Assembly: GCA_900318565.1 (NCBI GenBank)
Contig: ONLD01000010.1
Span: 1 to 44,923, forward strand
DNA from: an uncultured Bacteroidales bacterium
GTDB taxonomy: Bacteria > Bacteroidota > Bacteroidia > Bacteroidales > UBA932
DNA length: 44,923 nt
Reading direction: 5' to 3'
Part shown: positions 7,652-14,947 of the stretch, piece by piece
Numbering within the stretch: position 1 is the first letter of the stretch
Layout: every line of letters starts with the position of its first letter
Position numbers and translations under genes: made by a program
The notes under the pieces: model-generated
What the model saw: only the letters and a program-made list of their open reading frames with translations
What the model was told of the DNA's origin: nothing
Database searches by the model: none

Positions 7652-9745
7652 ATGAAAGAATACCAAACCAAAGAAGTCCGCAACGTCGTCCTTCTCGGCG
7701 CCACCAAGTCCGGTAAGACCACGCTTGCGGAAGCTATGCTCTTCGAGGGCAAAGTCATCACCCGTATGGGCACCGTCGAAGACAAGAACACCTTGTCCGA
7801 CAACAACGAGCTCGAAAAAATCAACCAGCGTTCCATCTACGCGACTCCGCTTTACGCCGAGTTCGGGGGCAGCAAGATCAACTTCATCGACGCTCCCGGT
7901 TCCGACGACTTCATCGGCGGAGCTTACTCCGCTTTCCGCGTGTGCGAGAGCGGCGTGCTCGTCATCAATGCCCAGCAGGGCGTGGAAGTCGGCACCGAAA
8001 GCTTCGTGCGCAGGGCCGAGGCCCAGAGCCTCCCTATGATTATCGCCGTGAACCAGCTGGACGCCGACAAGGCCGACTGGGACAACGTGCAGAACTCTAT
8101 GAAGGAGACTTTCGGCGGCAAGATGATCAACGTCCAGTTCCCCGCAGGAGCCGGCGCTTCCTTCGAAGGCGTGGTGGACGTGCTCACGATGAAGTACTAC
8201 AAAGACGGCGAGGGCACTGACATTCCCGCCGAGTACGCCGACCAGGCCGAAGAGTACCGCGAGCAGCTGATCGAGAAGGCAGCCGAGTTCGACGACGCCC
8301 TGATGGAGAAGTACTTCGAAGAAGGCACCCTCAGCGAGGAAGAAATCCACACCGGTCTCAACAAGGGCATCACCAGCGGCGAGCTCTATCCCGTGTTCTG
8401 CGTGTGCGGAAAGAAAGATATCGGCGTACGTCGTCTCCTGGAGTTCATCAAGGACGTGGCTCCCGCCCCGGCCTGCAAGGAAGACGGCCCCACCTCCCTC
8501 TTCATCTACAAGAACGACGTCGAGCAGCACCTCGGTGAGGTTTCTTACTTCAAGGTGATGAGCGGCATCCTCACCACCGGTATGGATCTCGAGGATCCCG
8601 TGTCCGGCGGCAAGGACCGTTTCTCCGCCATCTACGCGGTGGCCGGCAGCAAGAAGGAGCCCGTGACCAGCCTGCACGCCGGTGACTTCGGCTGCGCCGT
8701 GAAGCTCAAGAACAGCCGTTCCAGCACCACCCTCTCCACTCCCGGCTCCGGCCTGAGCTACGACAAGATTCAGTATCCCGCTCCCAAGTACCGCTGCGCC
8801 ATCAAGGCAAAGGTACAGCAGGACGACCAGAAACTCGGCGACGCCCTCAAGAAGATTTCTTCCCAGGATCCTACCGTGGTCGTGGAATACTCCAAGGAGC
8901 TCCGCCAGACCATCCTCTCCGGCAACGGTGAGCAGCACATCAACATAGTCAAGTGGCGCCTCAACAACGAATTCGGCCTCGAGGTCGAGCTCTTCGCCCC
9001 GAAGGTGCCTTACCGTGAGACCATCACCAAGGTCGCCTGCGCCCAGTACCGCCACAAGAAGCAGTCCGGCGGCGCCGGCCAGTTCGGCGAGGTCCACCTG
9101 CTCGTCTGCCCTGCCGAGGGTGAGCTCAACACCAAGTTTATGATTAACGGCAAGGAGACCCAGCTCAACATCAAGAGCCAGGACATCACCGAGCTCGAAT
9201 GGGGCGGCAAACTGGAATTCTACAACTGCGTCGTGGGCGGTTCCATCGACCTCGGCTTTATGCCCGCCATCCTCAAGGGTATCAAGGAGAGAATGGTCGA
9301 GGGTCCTCTGACCGGTTCCTACGCCCGTGACATCCGCGTATTCGTGTACGACGGCAAGATGCACCCGGTGGATTCCAAGGAAATCGCCTTCATCATCGCA
9401 GGCCGCAACGCCTTCCGTGAGGCTTTCCGCAACGCCGGACCCAAGATTCTCGAGCCTATCTACAACGTCGAGGTGATGACCCCGAGCGAGTACCAGGGCG
9501 CCGTGATGAGCGACCTGCAGAACCGCCGCGGTATGCTCGGCGATATGGGCGCCGACAAGGGCTTCGCAATCCTCAAGGCCCGCGTGCCTCTGGCAGAGCT
9601 TTACCGCTACTCCACCACCCTCAGTTCGCTGACCGCCGGCTCCGCCACCTTCACGATGGAATTCGCCGACTACCAGCCTGTGCCCGGTGACGTACAGACC
9701 AAGCTCCTCGCCGACTACGCAGCCCAGGAGAAAGAAGAAGACTAA
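7652..9745 (+). CDS. EF-G paralogue, EF-G2-like, probably GTPase-deficient
   Basis: The 697-residue protein has the whole EF-G architecture: G domain, domain II, and domains III-V ending in the EF-G C-terminal region (VMSDLQNRRG, LAELYRYSTTLSSLTAGSATFTMEF). Its G motifs are unusual. The P-loop is GATKSGKTT (16-24), the switch-I RGITI is lost (QRSIYAT), and G3 reads DAPGSDDF (80-87) with Ser84 in place of the His that supports GTP hydrolysis in EF-G (DTPGH). G4 is NQLD. Bacteroides thetaiotaomicron EF-G2 is a paralogue that drives translocation without GTP hydrolysis during carbon starvation; this protein fits that description, but the equivalence is inferred. The gene is monocistronic with its own promoter and terminator. 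Confidence 0.88.
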   Translation: MKEYQTKEVRNVVLLGATKSGKTTLAEAMLFEGKVITRMGTVEDKNTLSDNNELEKINQRSIYATPLYAEFGGSKINFIDAPGSDDFIGGAYSAFRVCESGVLVINAQQGVEVGTESFVRRAEAQSLPMIIAVNQLDADKADWDNVQNSMKETFGGKMINVQFPAGAGASFEGVVDVLTMKYYKDGEGTDIPAEYADQAEEYREQLIEKAAEFDDALMEKYFEEGTLSEEEIHTGLNKGITSGELYPVFCVCGKKDIGVRRLLEFIKDVAPAPACKEDGPTSLFIYKNDVEQHLGEVSYFKVMSGILTTGMDLEDPVSGGKDRFSAIYAVAGSKKEPVTSLHAGDFGCAVKLKNSRSSTTLSTPGSGLSYDKIQYPAPKYRCAIKAKVQQDDQKLGDALKKISSQDPTVVVEYSKELRQTILSGNGEQHINIVKWRLNNEFGLEVELFAPKVPYRETITKVACAQYRHKKQSGGAGQFGEVHLLVCPAEGELNTKFMINGKETQLNIKSQDITELEWGGKLEFYNCVVGGSIDLGFMPAILKGIKERMVEGPLTGSYARDIRVFVYDGKMHPVDSKEIAFIIAGRNAFREAFRNAGPKILEPIYNVEVMTPSEYQGAVMSDLQNRRGMLGDMGADKGFAILKARVPLAELYRYSTTLSSLTAGSATFTMEFADYQPVPGDVQTKLLADYAAQEKEED

Positions 9746-9763
9746 TCCCTTCTTCCCCTATAC

Positions 9764-9802
9764 ATTGCGGGCGCCCGGAAAGGGGCGCCCGCAATTTTTT
9801 TT
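9764..9802 (+). terminator. strong intrinsic terminator
   Basis: A perfect 13-bp stem (9764-9776 with 9783-9795) around a 6-base loop is followed by eight T. It ends the EF-G2-like transcript 18 bases after the stop. The same hairpin, lacking a T tract on the other strand, may also separate the convergent anti-sigma gene. Confidence 0.93.
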
Positions 9803-9812
9803 ATTTCGATGA

Positions 9813-10313
9813 TTATTCAGTCACGCTTATCTTGATGTCCAGTACGGATTCGATGACGGAGACTATTGTGTCGAGGTCGTCATCAGGGAACGTCGCCGTC
9901 AGGCGTCTCCGGGTCGGAGCGGTGCTCAGCGTACATCCATAGTAATCCCCGATTTCTTTAAGTACGTCCTCGACGGGCGTATTTTCAAAGACGAAAACGT
10001 GGGCGGAGGGAGCCTCCCCAGGCGCTTCCGCCGGAGCGGAAGGAGCGGCCGGAGCTACAGGAGCGGCAGGGGCATCAAGAGCGGAAGAATCACTGGCCAC
10101 GCTGTAGATTCCATATCCGGCAGCGAATGCCACGGCCACGGAAGCAGCGGCAGCAGCCACCGTGCTCCACAATTTGCGGGACGGCCGCACCGGCATCCCT
10201 GCCCCTGCGCCTATGCGGGCGTGCAGGCTGCCGAGGGCCTTTTCCGTATCAAAAAGGCCGTCCCGATAGTGCCGGGTCACAAAATCCACGTTCTTGTCAA
10301 ATGATTCTTTCAT
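9813..10313 (-). CDS. reduced FecR-like anti-sigma factor
   Basis: The 166-residue protein has a short cytoplasmic N terminus, one membrane segment near residues 47-69 (LWSTVAAAAASVAVAFAAG), a Pro/Ala/Glu-rich linker (about 78-105), and a C-terminal STN/DUF4974-like domain starting at FVFENTPVEDVLKEIGDYYG. Normal FecR proteins exceed 300 residues and carry a FecR domain between the membrane segment and the C-terminal domain; that part is missing here. The gene follows the ECF sigma gene by 44 bases, a gap that holds an ECF-type promoter, which would give negative feedback. It probably relays the state of the TonB receptor at 16.4 kb to the sigma factor. Confidence 0.8.
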   Translation of the reverse strand: MKESFDKNVDFVTRHYRDGLFDTEKALGSLHARIGAGAGMPVRPSRKLWSTVAAAAASVAVAFAAGYGIYSVASDSSALDAPAAPVAPAAPSAPAEAPGEAPSAHVFVFENTPVEDVLKEIGDYYGCTLSTAPTRRRLTATFPDDDLDTIVSVIESVLDIKISVTE

Positions 10314-10324
10314 ACTTTTCTTCT

Positions 10325-10353
10325 ATAGACGAAAAAAAAAGAAAAAGTAACAC
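10325..10353 (-). promoter_or_regulatory. ECF-type promoter before the anti-sigma gene
   Basis: On the minus strand GTGTTAC (10347-10353) and CGTCTAT (10325-10331) are 15 bases apart. The same two boxes with the same spacing precede three lipoprotein genes at 14.0, 14.8 and 15.6 kb. CGTC is a common -10 motif of ECF sigma factors. Assignment to the neighbouring sigma factor is inferred. Confidence 0.75.
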
Positions 10354-10357
10354 TGTG

Positions 10358-10855
10358 TCAAGAAAAAATTTTCCACGCGCCTTTGCGCAGGCTCTTAAGG
10401 GCCCGGGAAATCTGGTTCTTGACCGTGCCCTCAGACACCCCGAGCCGCGAGGCGATTTCCGCGCAGGACAGGCCTTCCCGCTTGTGCATCAATAACATAC
10501 GCCGCCGGCCCTCGGGCAGTTCATCTATCGCCGTCCAAAGCCACGCTTCGGCAAAAGAACGGTCCAGGGCCTCTTCGTCGGAGACGGGCGCCTCCATATC
10601 CGACGGCAATCCGGAAACGGGATGCGATGCTTCCCGCCTGAGGCGGTCCACACAGGCATTGTGCACTATTGAAGAGAGATAAGACTTGGGAGACGCCGGT
10701 TCCAGGCCGTCCTCCATTTTCTGCCATAAGGACAGGAACGCATCCTGCACGATATCCTCAACTCCCTCGGTATTACCAAGATAGTGCGTGGCATAGATGC
10801 ACATCGGCTTATAGAAAAGCCGGAACAGTTCATCTATTTTCTGGAAACGCGCCAT
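10358..10855 (-). CDS. ECF RNA polymerase sigma factor, FecI-like
   Basis: The 165-residue protein has the two ECF domains: sigma-70 region 2 (FRLFYKPMCIYATHYLG... VEDIVQDAFLSLWQ, about 10-60) and region 4 with the helix-turn-helix GLSCAEIASRLGVSEGTVKNQISRAL near the C terminus. The start at 10855 (MARFQKID) is chosen because it follows a TATATTTG box by 13 bases; the open frame further upstream is AT-rich and not protein-like. The gene precedes the anti-sigma gene, a normal arrangement for surface-signalling systems. It is probably transcribed from a housekeeping promoter, and held inactive by the anti-sigma protein. Confidence 0.92.
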   Translation of the reverse strand: MARFQKIDELFRLFYKPMCIYATHYLGNTEGVEDIVQDAFLSLWQKMEDGLEPASPKSYLSSIVHNACVDRLRREASHPVSGLPSDMEAPVSDEEALDRSFAEAWLWTAIDELPEGRRRMLLMHKREGLSCAEIASRLGVSEGTVKNQISRALKSLRKGAWKIFS

Positions 10856-10868
10856 AGTCGATGGTGCC

Positions 10869-10899
10869 CAAATATAGACAAAGTTTTTCAAAAAACCAA
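10869..10899 (-). promoter_or_regulatory. housekeeping promoter of the ECF sigma gene
   Basis: On the minus strand TTG at 10897-10899, 20 bases, then TATATTTG at 10869-10876. The start codon follows after 13 bases. Confidence 0.75.
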
Positions 10900-10992
10900 T
10901 TCTGCCGCATCCGGAGCCATTTTTTAATGCAGAAAGCGTATGTCCCGGCGGTGGATTTGCATATAGAAGCTTTTCCCCTAATTTAGCAATTT

Positions 10993-11041
10993 GCACTAAA
11001 AATAGTGCAGTTTTTCGTAAAAATCGCACCAAAAATAGTGC
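10993..11041. terminator. twin hairpins between the sigma gene and the PP2C operon
   Basis: GCACTA-AAAA-TAGTGC at 10993-11008 is a perfect 6-bp stem, and GCACCA-AAAA-TAGTGC at 11026-11041 is a near copy 33 bases on. On the minus strand the first one met after the PP2C stop is followed by GATTTTT, so it could end that operon. The rest of 10900-11093 is AT-rich without a gene. Confidence 0.45.
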
Positions 11042-11093
11042 AAGGCAAAAAACAATACTGGCCAGCAGATATGCTTGGGGCTCTCCGATGGTT

Positions 11094-11738
11094 TTATTTA
11101 GCGTGATTTATAGAAACCTTAATCAAGGATGCATCATCTTCCGGTGTGCCGATAATTGCTTGAATGTCTTCGATGGAAGAGTTAAATAAGGTGTTCTCAG
11201 CAACGTTATAAAGCCCATCGGTGCAAAGGTAAATGTCATCTCCTGTTTCCAGTACAGACTCGATGAATGGTACGTCTTCACGTAGGCCTCCACCTTTGAT
11301 ACACCGGGTCAAAGCAGTACGACCATAGCCTATGTCGGCAATGTGATCCTTAGTGATAAGCCTCACTCTATCGTTATGACGGACGTATATTCGGACATTA
11401 CCTTGCCAAGTACAATACAATCGTCGGGATGAAACAATTGCTATTGCGACAGCCGCGCCCATATTACTCTTGTTTGCAATACTGACTGCTCGCAGGCACT
11501 TGTCAGCGTACCCAAGCGCATTATGCAGAATAGAACCCTCATCTTGCCCCAGATAGTTAGTCGCAATGAAATCTGACGCTGACTGTGCTACAACATCTGC
11601 AGCCTTATCGCCTAGGCTTAAACCTCCCATCCCATCGGCCAGCACAGCAATAATACCCAGCAAGCCCAAGTCGCGGACAACCAACCTGTCTTCGTTGATA
11701 TAGTGCTTGCTACCTATCGAAAAAGACTCAACTTTCAT
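11094..11738 (-). CDS. PP2C-type serine/threonine protein phosphatase
   Basis: The 214-residue protein shows the metal-binding motifs of PP2C phosphatases: NEDR (15-18), ADGMGG (34-39), the CTDGLYN block near 172-178, and the C-terminal EDDASLI. At this length it is a single catalytic domain without extra sensor or membrane parts. The gene overlaps the nucleotidyltransferase gene by 11 bases, which points to coupled translation. No kinase gene is present nearby. Its presence in an AbiE-like operon suggests that it acts on, or responds to, the modification made by the partner enzyme; this is inference. Confidence 0.9.
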   Translation of the reverse strand: MKVESFSIGSKHYINEDRLVVRDLGLLGIIAVLADGMGGLSLGDKAADVVAQSASDFIATNYLGQDEGSILHNALGYADKCLRAVSIANKSNMGAAVAIAIVSSRRLYCTWQGNVRIYVRHNDRVRLITKDHIADIGYGRTALTRCIKGGGLREDVPFIESVLETGDDIYLCTDGLYNVAENTLFNSSIEDIQAIIGTPEDDASLIKVSINHAK

Positions 11739-12636
11739 TTCCTACTCTCCTTTTTAGTTCGTCAGTAAAGATTCCACCTATTGTAATCCATATAGCACGA
11801 CACGGCTCATAATATATGCCGATGTCATCGACATCATTGCCGCCAAAATACTTCATAAAGTGATAGACAAGTTCACTATGTTCCTCTTTACTGATTTCAT
11901 CGGATATGAGGTCAGCATAGAACTGGAGGTGTTCCCTGGATAGTATTTTACTGATATCATATGCAATCCATTGTGCTCCCCAGATAATAATATCGGTGCT
12001 TTCATCCTCTATCGTTACCACATCAGGCGGCACATTATCTTCTTTGTAAAGCAGTTGGATGTCCAAATAGTTCTTTAAGATAAAGAGCATATCTTCAGCA
12101 TCCTTATCCGTTCCCTGATGGCGGTCATTCCAAGTATCCAACTTGATTAGAAACTGGCCACACAGAGGAGCAATCTTCACTTTTACTGAATCCTCTATTG
12201 TCACTGTGGCAGCTTCTTTCATAACATCATTGAAACACCTGACTGACATCTCTGGGTTCCCTTCCGGAGGCCAACCTATCTTTTCATCAACAGCAACACC
12301 ACCAAAAGGAACGATATCAACCTCGAAGTCCATATCGTTGTTTTCTCCCTTGTAGAAAAACTTCTGTGTATTACCGTGCCGTTTGAAATGGTGCGCCTTT
12401 AACGTGTCGCAAATTTCATCAAAAGTTTGCCAGTTCTCTATAGCCACTGCGACATCGAGGTCTTCCGTCCGGCGTTTCGATTCGTCTCCTTTCAGTAGTT
12501 TCATCGCAATATCCCTTGCTCGTGCCCCGACAACGAAAAGGGGAAGCCCAAGCGCAGTCAAACAGCTATCAAGAGCTATGAGTGTACGGTACAAACAGTC
12601 GTTGGCCAGTTCTGCCCGTGTGATACTATACTCCAT
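11728..12636 (-). CDS. AbiEii-like nucleotidyltransferase, putative toxin
   Basis: The 302-residue protein resembles the AbiEii/AbiGii nucleotidyltransferase family: VVGARARDIAM (about 35-45) followed by TEDLDVAVAI with the Asp-x-Asp pair D59/D61, and a later acidic strand DMDFEVDIVPFGG. These residues would hold two metal ions for nucleotide transfer. AbiEii toxins of type IV toxin-antitoxin systems use this fold; relatives transfer NTPs to tRNA. The ATG at 12636 is preferred to a TTG six bases upstream. It overlaps the regulator gene by 11 bases and the PP2C gene by 11 bases. Base composition is clearly more AT-rich than the neighbouring core genes. Confidence 0.8.
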   Translation of the reverse strand: MEYSITRAELANDCLYRTLIALDSCLTALGLPLFVVGARARDIAMKLLKGDESKRRTEDLDVAVAIENWQTFDEICDTLKAHHFKRHGNTQKFFYKGENNDMDFEVDIVPFGGVAVDEKIGWPPEGNPEMSVRCFNDVMKEAATVTIEDSVKVKIAPLCGQFLIKLDTWNDRHQGTDKDAEDMLFILKNYLDIQLLYKEDNVPPDVVTIEDESTDIIIWGAQWIAYDISKILSREHLQFYADLISDEISKEEHSELVYHFMKYFGGNDVDDIGIYYEPCRAIWITIGGIFTDELKRRVGNES

Positions 12637-13609
12637 TATCAATCAGTCTTTGGGCCGCTTCAATACAACGGCTATTACCACTTCCCATCAAATCGGCATA
12701 TACTAGGATACGAGGAGCCACCCCTTGGGCATCGACACCATTCCAGAACTTTTGGTAAACCCTTACACTTCCTCCTTCCTTAAATGTCATTTTTCTAGTC
12801 ATCATAAGTTTTACGCTTGGAACTTCTGTGTAGATATCGAACTGCTCTGGAATCAGATAATGGTCCAGTAAAAATGCTCCCCCTTCGCCACCCCAACACA
12901 TTCCTTTTGGCAAAGTCAGGATTGTCCACTCTTTTTGGGCCTCTATACTTGTAAACTCCATCTCTTTCAGCAGCAATTTTGGCTTGAGATCTTGGTTATA
13001 GTGGACTTGCCAAACATCAAGGAGTTCTTTTTTGTTTTTAAGGAATCTCCCATTGTGTGTTGTTAAAACAAATTGGCTAACAGTCAACTCTTCTACAACA
13101 TTCTTGATTGTTCCCAATGACAGGCCCGTTTCCTGATTAATCTGTCGATAAGGTTTGTTTATATTGCTGTCCTCAAGAAGGAAATAGAATACCAGCTTCA
13201 GGCCCGTCTCTGTGAAAGCACGTCTCTTGATATAATTGTTCCATTGATTCTTTTGTCCACTTACCTGAATGAACATCTGCCCAGCAAAGATTTTGCAATT
13301 CCCCGAGGCATCCACAACGCTAATCCCTTCACGAGATAGTATTTCAAAAACATCAGGGGTAATATGAAGCGCTGCAAGCAAGATGGGAATATCGGTTAGT
13401 TCCTTCAATCGCCGCATCTGCTGGACAACAAGATTTACGTTAGCCCTATTTACCTGTCTTTTTATCTCACACGCGAATACTACCCCGTTAATAATCAAAG
13501 TGTAATCATAGAGATAACGAGATGGGGACTCCTTATAATAAACGTCCTCAAGATTCGTTTTTTCTTTCAATGCATAAACGATATCATTGATTATTTCCTC
13601 TTCTAGCAT
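12626..13609 (-). CDS. AbiEi-like regulator/antitoxin with REase-like N-terminal domain
   Basis: The 327-residue protein appears to have two parts. Residues about 1-120 contain YDYTLIINGVVFACEIKR, where D35 and E48-x-K50 plus a following QQ (63-64) look like a PD-(D/E)XK nuclease-type core. Residues about 150-205 form a winged helix (KPYRQINQETGLSLGTIKNVVEEL), then a C-terminal region as in AbiEi-family proteins. Pairing with an AbiEii-like enzyme supports the antitoxin/regulator role. The ATG at 13609 is used, because a promoter (TTTG-N20-TATTTTTG) and palindromes lie between it and the upstream in-frame start at 13684. It is the first gene of the operon and probably represses it. Confidence 0.75.
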   Translation of the reverse strand: MLEEEIINDIVYALKEKTNLEDVYYKESPSRYLYDYTLIINGVVFACEIKRQVNRANVNLVVQQMRRLKELTDIPILLAALHITPDVFEILSREGISVVDASGNCKIFAGQMFIQVSGQKNQWNNYIKRRAFTETGLKLVFYFLLEDSNINKPYRQINQETGLSLGTIKNVVEELTVSQFVLTTHNGRFLKNKKELLDVWQVHYNQDLKPKLLLKEMEFTSIEAQKEWTILTLPKGMCWGGEGGAFLLDHYLIPEQFDIYTEVPSVKLMMTRKMTFKEGGSVRVYQKFWNGVDAQGVAPRILVYADLMGSGNSRCIEAAQRLIDNGV

Positions 13610-13614
13610 AGTTC

Positions 13615-13727
13615 GTTCACGAATTAATATATGTTCACATTTTTTGAACAGTGCAAAAATAGTGAACAGACAAGACAAATGCAAATCTTTTGTTCAAAAA
13701 AAAGTCAATGTTCACAAGACGTGAACA
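13615..13727. promoter_or_regulatory. promoter with GTTCAC/GTGAAC operator cluster
   Basis: Minus-strand promoter: TTTG at 13682-13685, 20 bases, TATTTTTG at 13654-13661. Around it lie TGTTCA-N7-TGAACA (13632-13650), TGTTCAC-N5-GTGAACA (13709-13727), and single half-sites at 13615-13620, 13662-13668 and 13691-13696. The repeats bracket the promoter, as expected for autorepression; AbiEi antitoxins are known to bind inverted repeats in their own promoters. Confidence 0.75.
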
Positions 13728-13754
13728 ATCTCAGATCGTTTAAGTAATCAGAAA

Positions 13755-13785
13755 TCCCGACCACGCGGTTACGACGTGGCCGGGA
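13755..13785. repeat. GC-rich intergenic hairpin
   Basis: An 11-bp stem with one mismatch (13755-13765 with 13775-13785) and a 9-base loop. It has no T tract on either strand and does not follow a gene end, so its role is unclear. Confidence 0.45.
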
Positions 13786-13875
13786 CTTTCGGCTCTCAGG
13801 CCCGAACCTGACGCGAACTGTTTTTCCGGCCCCGAGAAAGGAAAAGCCTACATTTTGTCATATCCAGAAAATGGT

Positions 13876-13959
13876 TTGTCCTTGAATGTGACGGTTTTTA
13901 AGGACAACGAGCGTTCCGGGGTGCGTTTGTCCTTGAATATGACGGGTTTTAAGGACAAA
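13876..13959. repeat. two related hairpins, TTGTCCTT/AAGGACAA
   Basis: TTGTCCTT (13876-13883) pairs with AAGGACAA (13900-13907), and an almost identical unit follows 51 bases later (13926-13934 with 13951-13959, 9 bp). The loops are also alike (GAATGTGACGGTTTT, GAATATGACGGGTTT). They lie upstream of the first ECF-type promoter and are not part of a convincing gene. Confidence 0.65.
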
Positions 13960-13991
13960 GTGGGAACCGGCTCTTCATTTTTTCACCATTC

Positions 13992-14060
13992 CGAGTGTTA
14001 CTTTTCCGGATTCGTGCGTCTATTAAGACAAACACTGTAAAAACTCATTATTTGAACAAC
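13992..14060 (+). promoter_or_regulatory. ECF-type promoter element, copy 1
   Basis: GTGTTAC (13995-14001), 15 bases, CGTCTAT (14017-14023), then a conserved tail with AAACAC and a T-rich stretch ending in TTGAAC. It is the most diverged of three copies and stands about 70 bases before the start of the first lipoprotein gene. Confidence 0.75.
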
Positions 14061-14091
14061 TAGTTTTATGATTGATTATTTCCGCAGGACG

Positions 14092-14790
14092 ATGAAACAC
14101 CTCAAATTGCTACCCGTTATACTTTTGCTGTCCTCTTGCAGCCTCATCGGGGATTTGTTATTTCCCGATGGCTTTGGGGTAAGAACATATAAAAAGAATT
14201 GCTGTGTTTTCTATAGGATATCAAATGTAAGATTGGCATATGCTGATATTGGCGACCAAAGAGAAGCAGCTTTTTTGTATCCCTATTATACTGATAATGC
14301 TAACCAAAACGCAGAAAGTCTCACTTATTATTCTGAGCTTGACACGGTCCTTCAGCAAAATTTCTATGATTACAACTCCAGACCTGCACCTAAGTGGGAA
14401 GCATTTGATTGGCGCATTACCAAAATGGAAGCAATAACTCTTGTGGATTTAGATGCAGAGCATCCGGCAGGATCCTTCGTTTCTGACCTGGTGAGTGTCC
14501 AAAGCTGTTTCAGGAGCAGGAAAAAGAATAATAAACTGTCTAATGTTTCTTTTGGGGACATTATGCTGCAAGATTATTACAACGGTATTTTCTATGCAAA
14601 CAACGAATATGGCAAGAATCTCGAAACCAGTCTGGTGGGTGAGTGGCTAAAAAAAGACTTGTTCGAAAGCACTTTAACTTTCAGCCCTACTGGAAACCCT
14701 ACCGTTGATTTACACAACATCGAAATCCATATCTATACAGCATTCGGAGACCATTTCATAGCACGGTCCGAAATGAAAGAACAAGAATAG
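14092..14790 (+). CDS. lipoprotein of a duplicated family, copy 1
   Basis: The 232-residue protein starts with a lipoprotein signal (LLPVILLLSSC, Cys16). The ATG at 14092 gives this clean signal; a start at 14068 would add eight residues in front. The mature part has no family I recognise, but it is clearly paralogous to the protein at 15729-16400: both carry WEAFDWRI or WSAFDWRI, AITLVDLD, HPAGS, GDIMLQDY and end with IHIYTAFGDHFIARSE. It is preceded by an ECF-type promoter, so its expression probably depends on the sigma factor at 10.4 kb. Confidence 0.8.
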   Translation: MKHLKLLPVILLLSSCSLIGDLLFPDGFGVRTYKKNCCVFYRISNVRLAYADIGDQREAAFLYPYYTDNANQNAESLTYYSELDTVLQQNFYDYNSRPAPKWEAFDWRITKMEAITLVDLDAEHPAGSFVSDLVSVQSCFRSRKKNNKLSNVSFGDIMLQDYYNGIFYANNEYGKNLETSLVGEWLKKDLFESTLTFSPTGNPTVDLHNIEIHIYTAFGDHFIARSEMKEQE

Positions 14791-14805
14791 CACTTTTTTC
14801 CAATT

Positions 14806-14882
14806 CGAGTGTTACTTTTCCGGATTCGTGCGTCTATTAAGGCAAACACAACAAAAACGCATTTTTTGAACTCTATCGATAG
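14806..14882 (+). promoter_or_regulatory. ECF-type promoter element, copy 2
   Basis: GTGTTAC (14809-14815), 15 bases, CGTCTAT (14831-14837), within a 77-bp element nearly identical to copy 3 and ending in the palindrome CTATCGATAG (14873-14882). The next gene starts 65 bases later. Confidence 0.78.
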
Positions 14883-14947
14883 ATTGTTAATATCCCTGCA
14901 ACATATATTGCAGATAATGCATCTACATACTAACAAATTATAGAATT

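Noticed and set aside
7634..9364. 576-residue minus-strand ORF
   Set aside because: Antisense shadow of the EF-G2-like gene, with low-complexity His/Val/Leu composition typical of reversed GC-rich codons.
10856..11032. Longer N terminus of the ECF sigma factor
   Set aside because: It would include the promoter and an AT-rich stretch with the twin hairpins nearby; family proteins start about at MARFQKID.
13855..14040. 61-residue ORF before the first lipoprotein
   Set aside because: It consists of the two TTGTCCTT hairpins and the ECF-type promoter element, so it is better explained as regulatory or repeat DNA.
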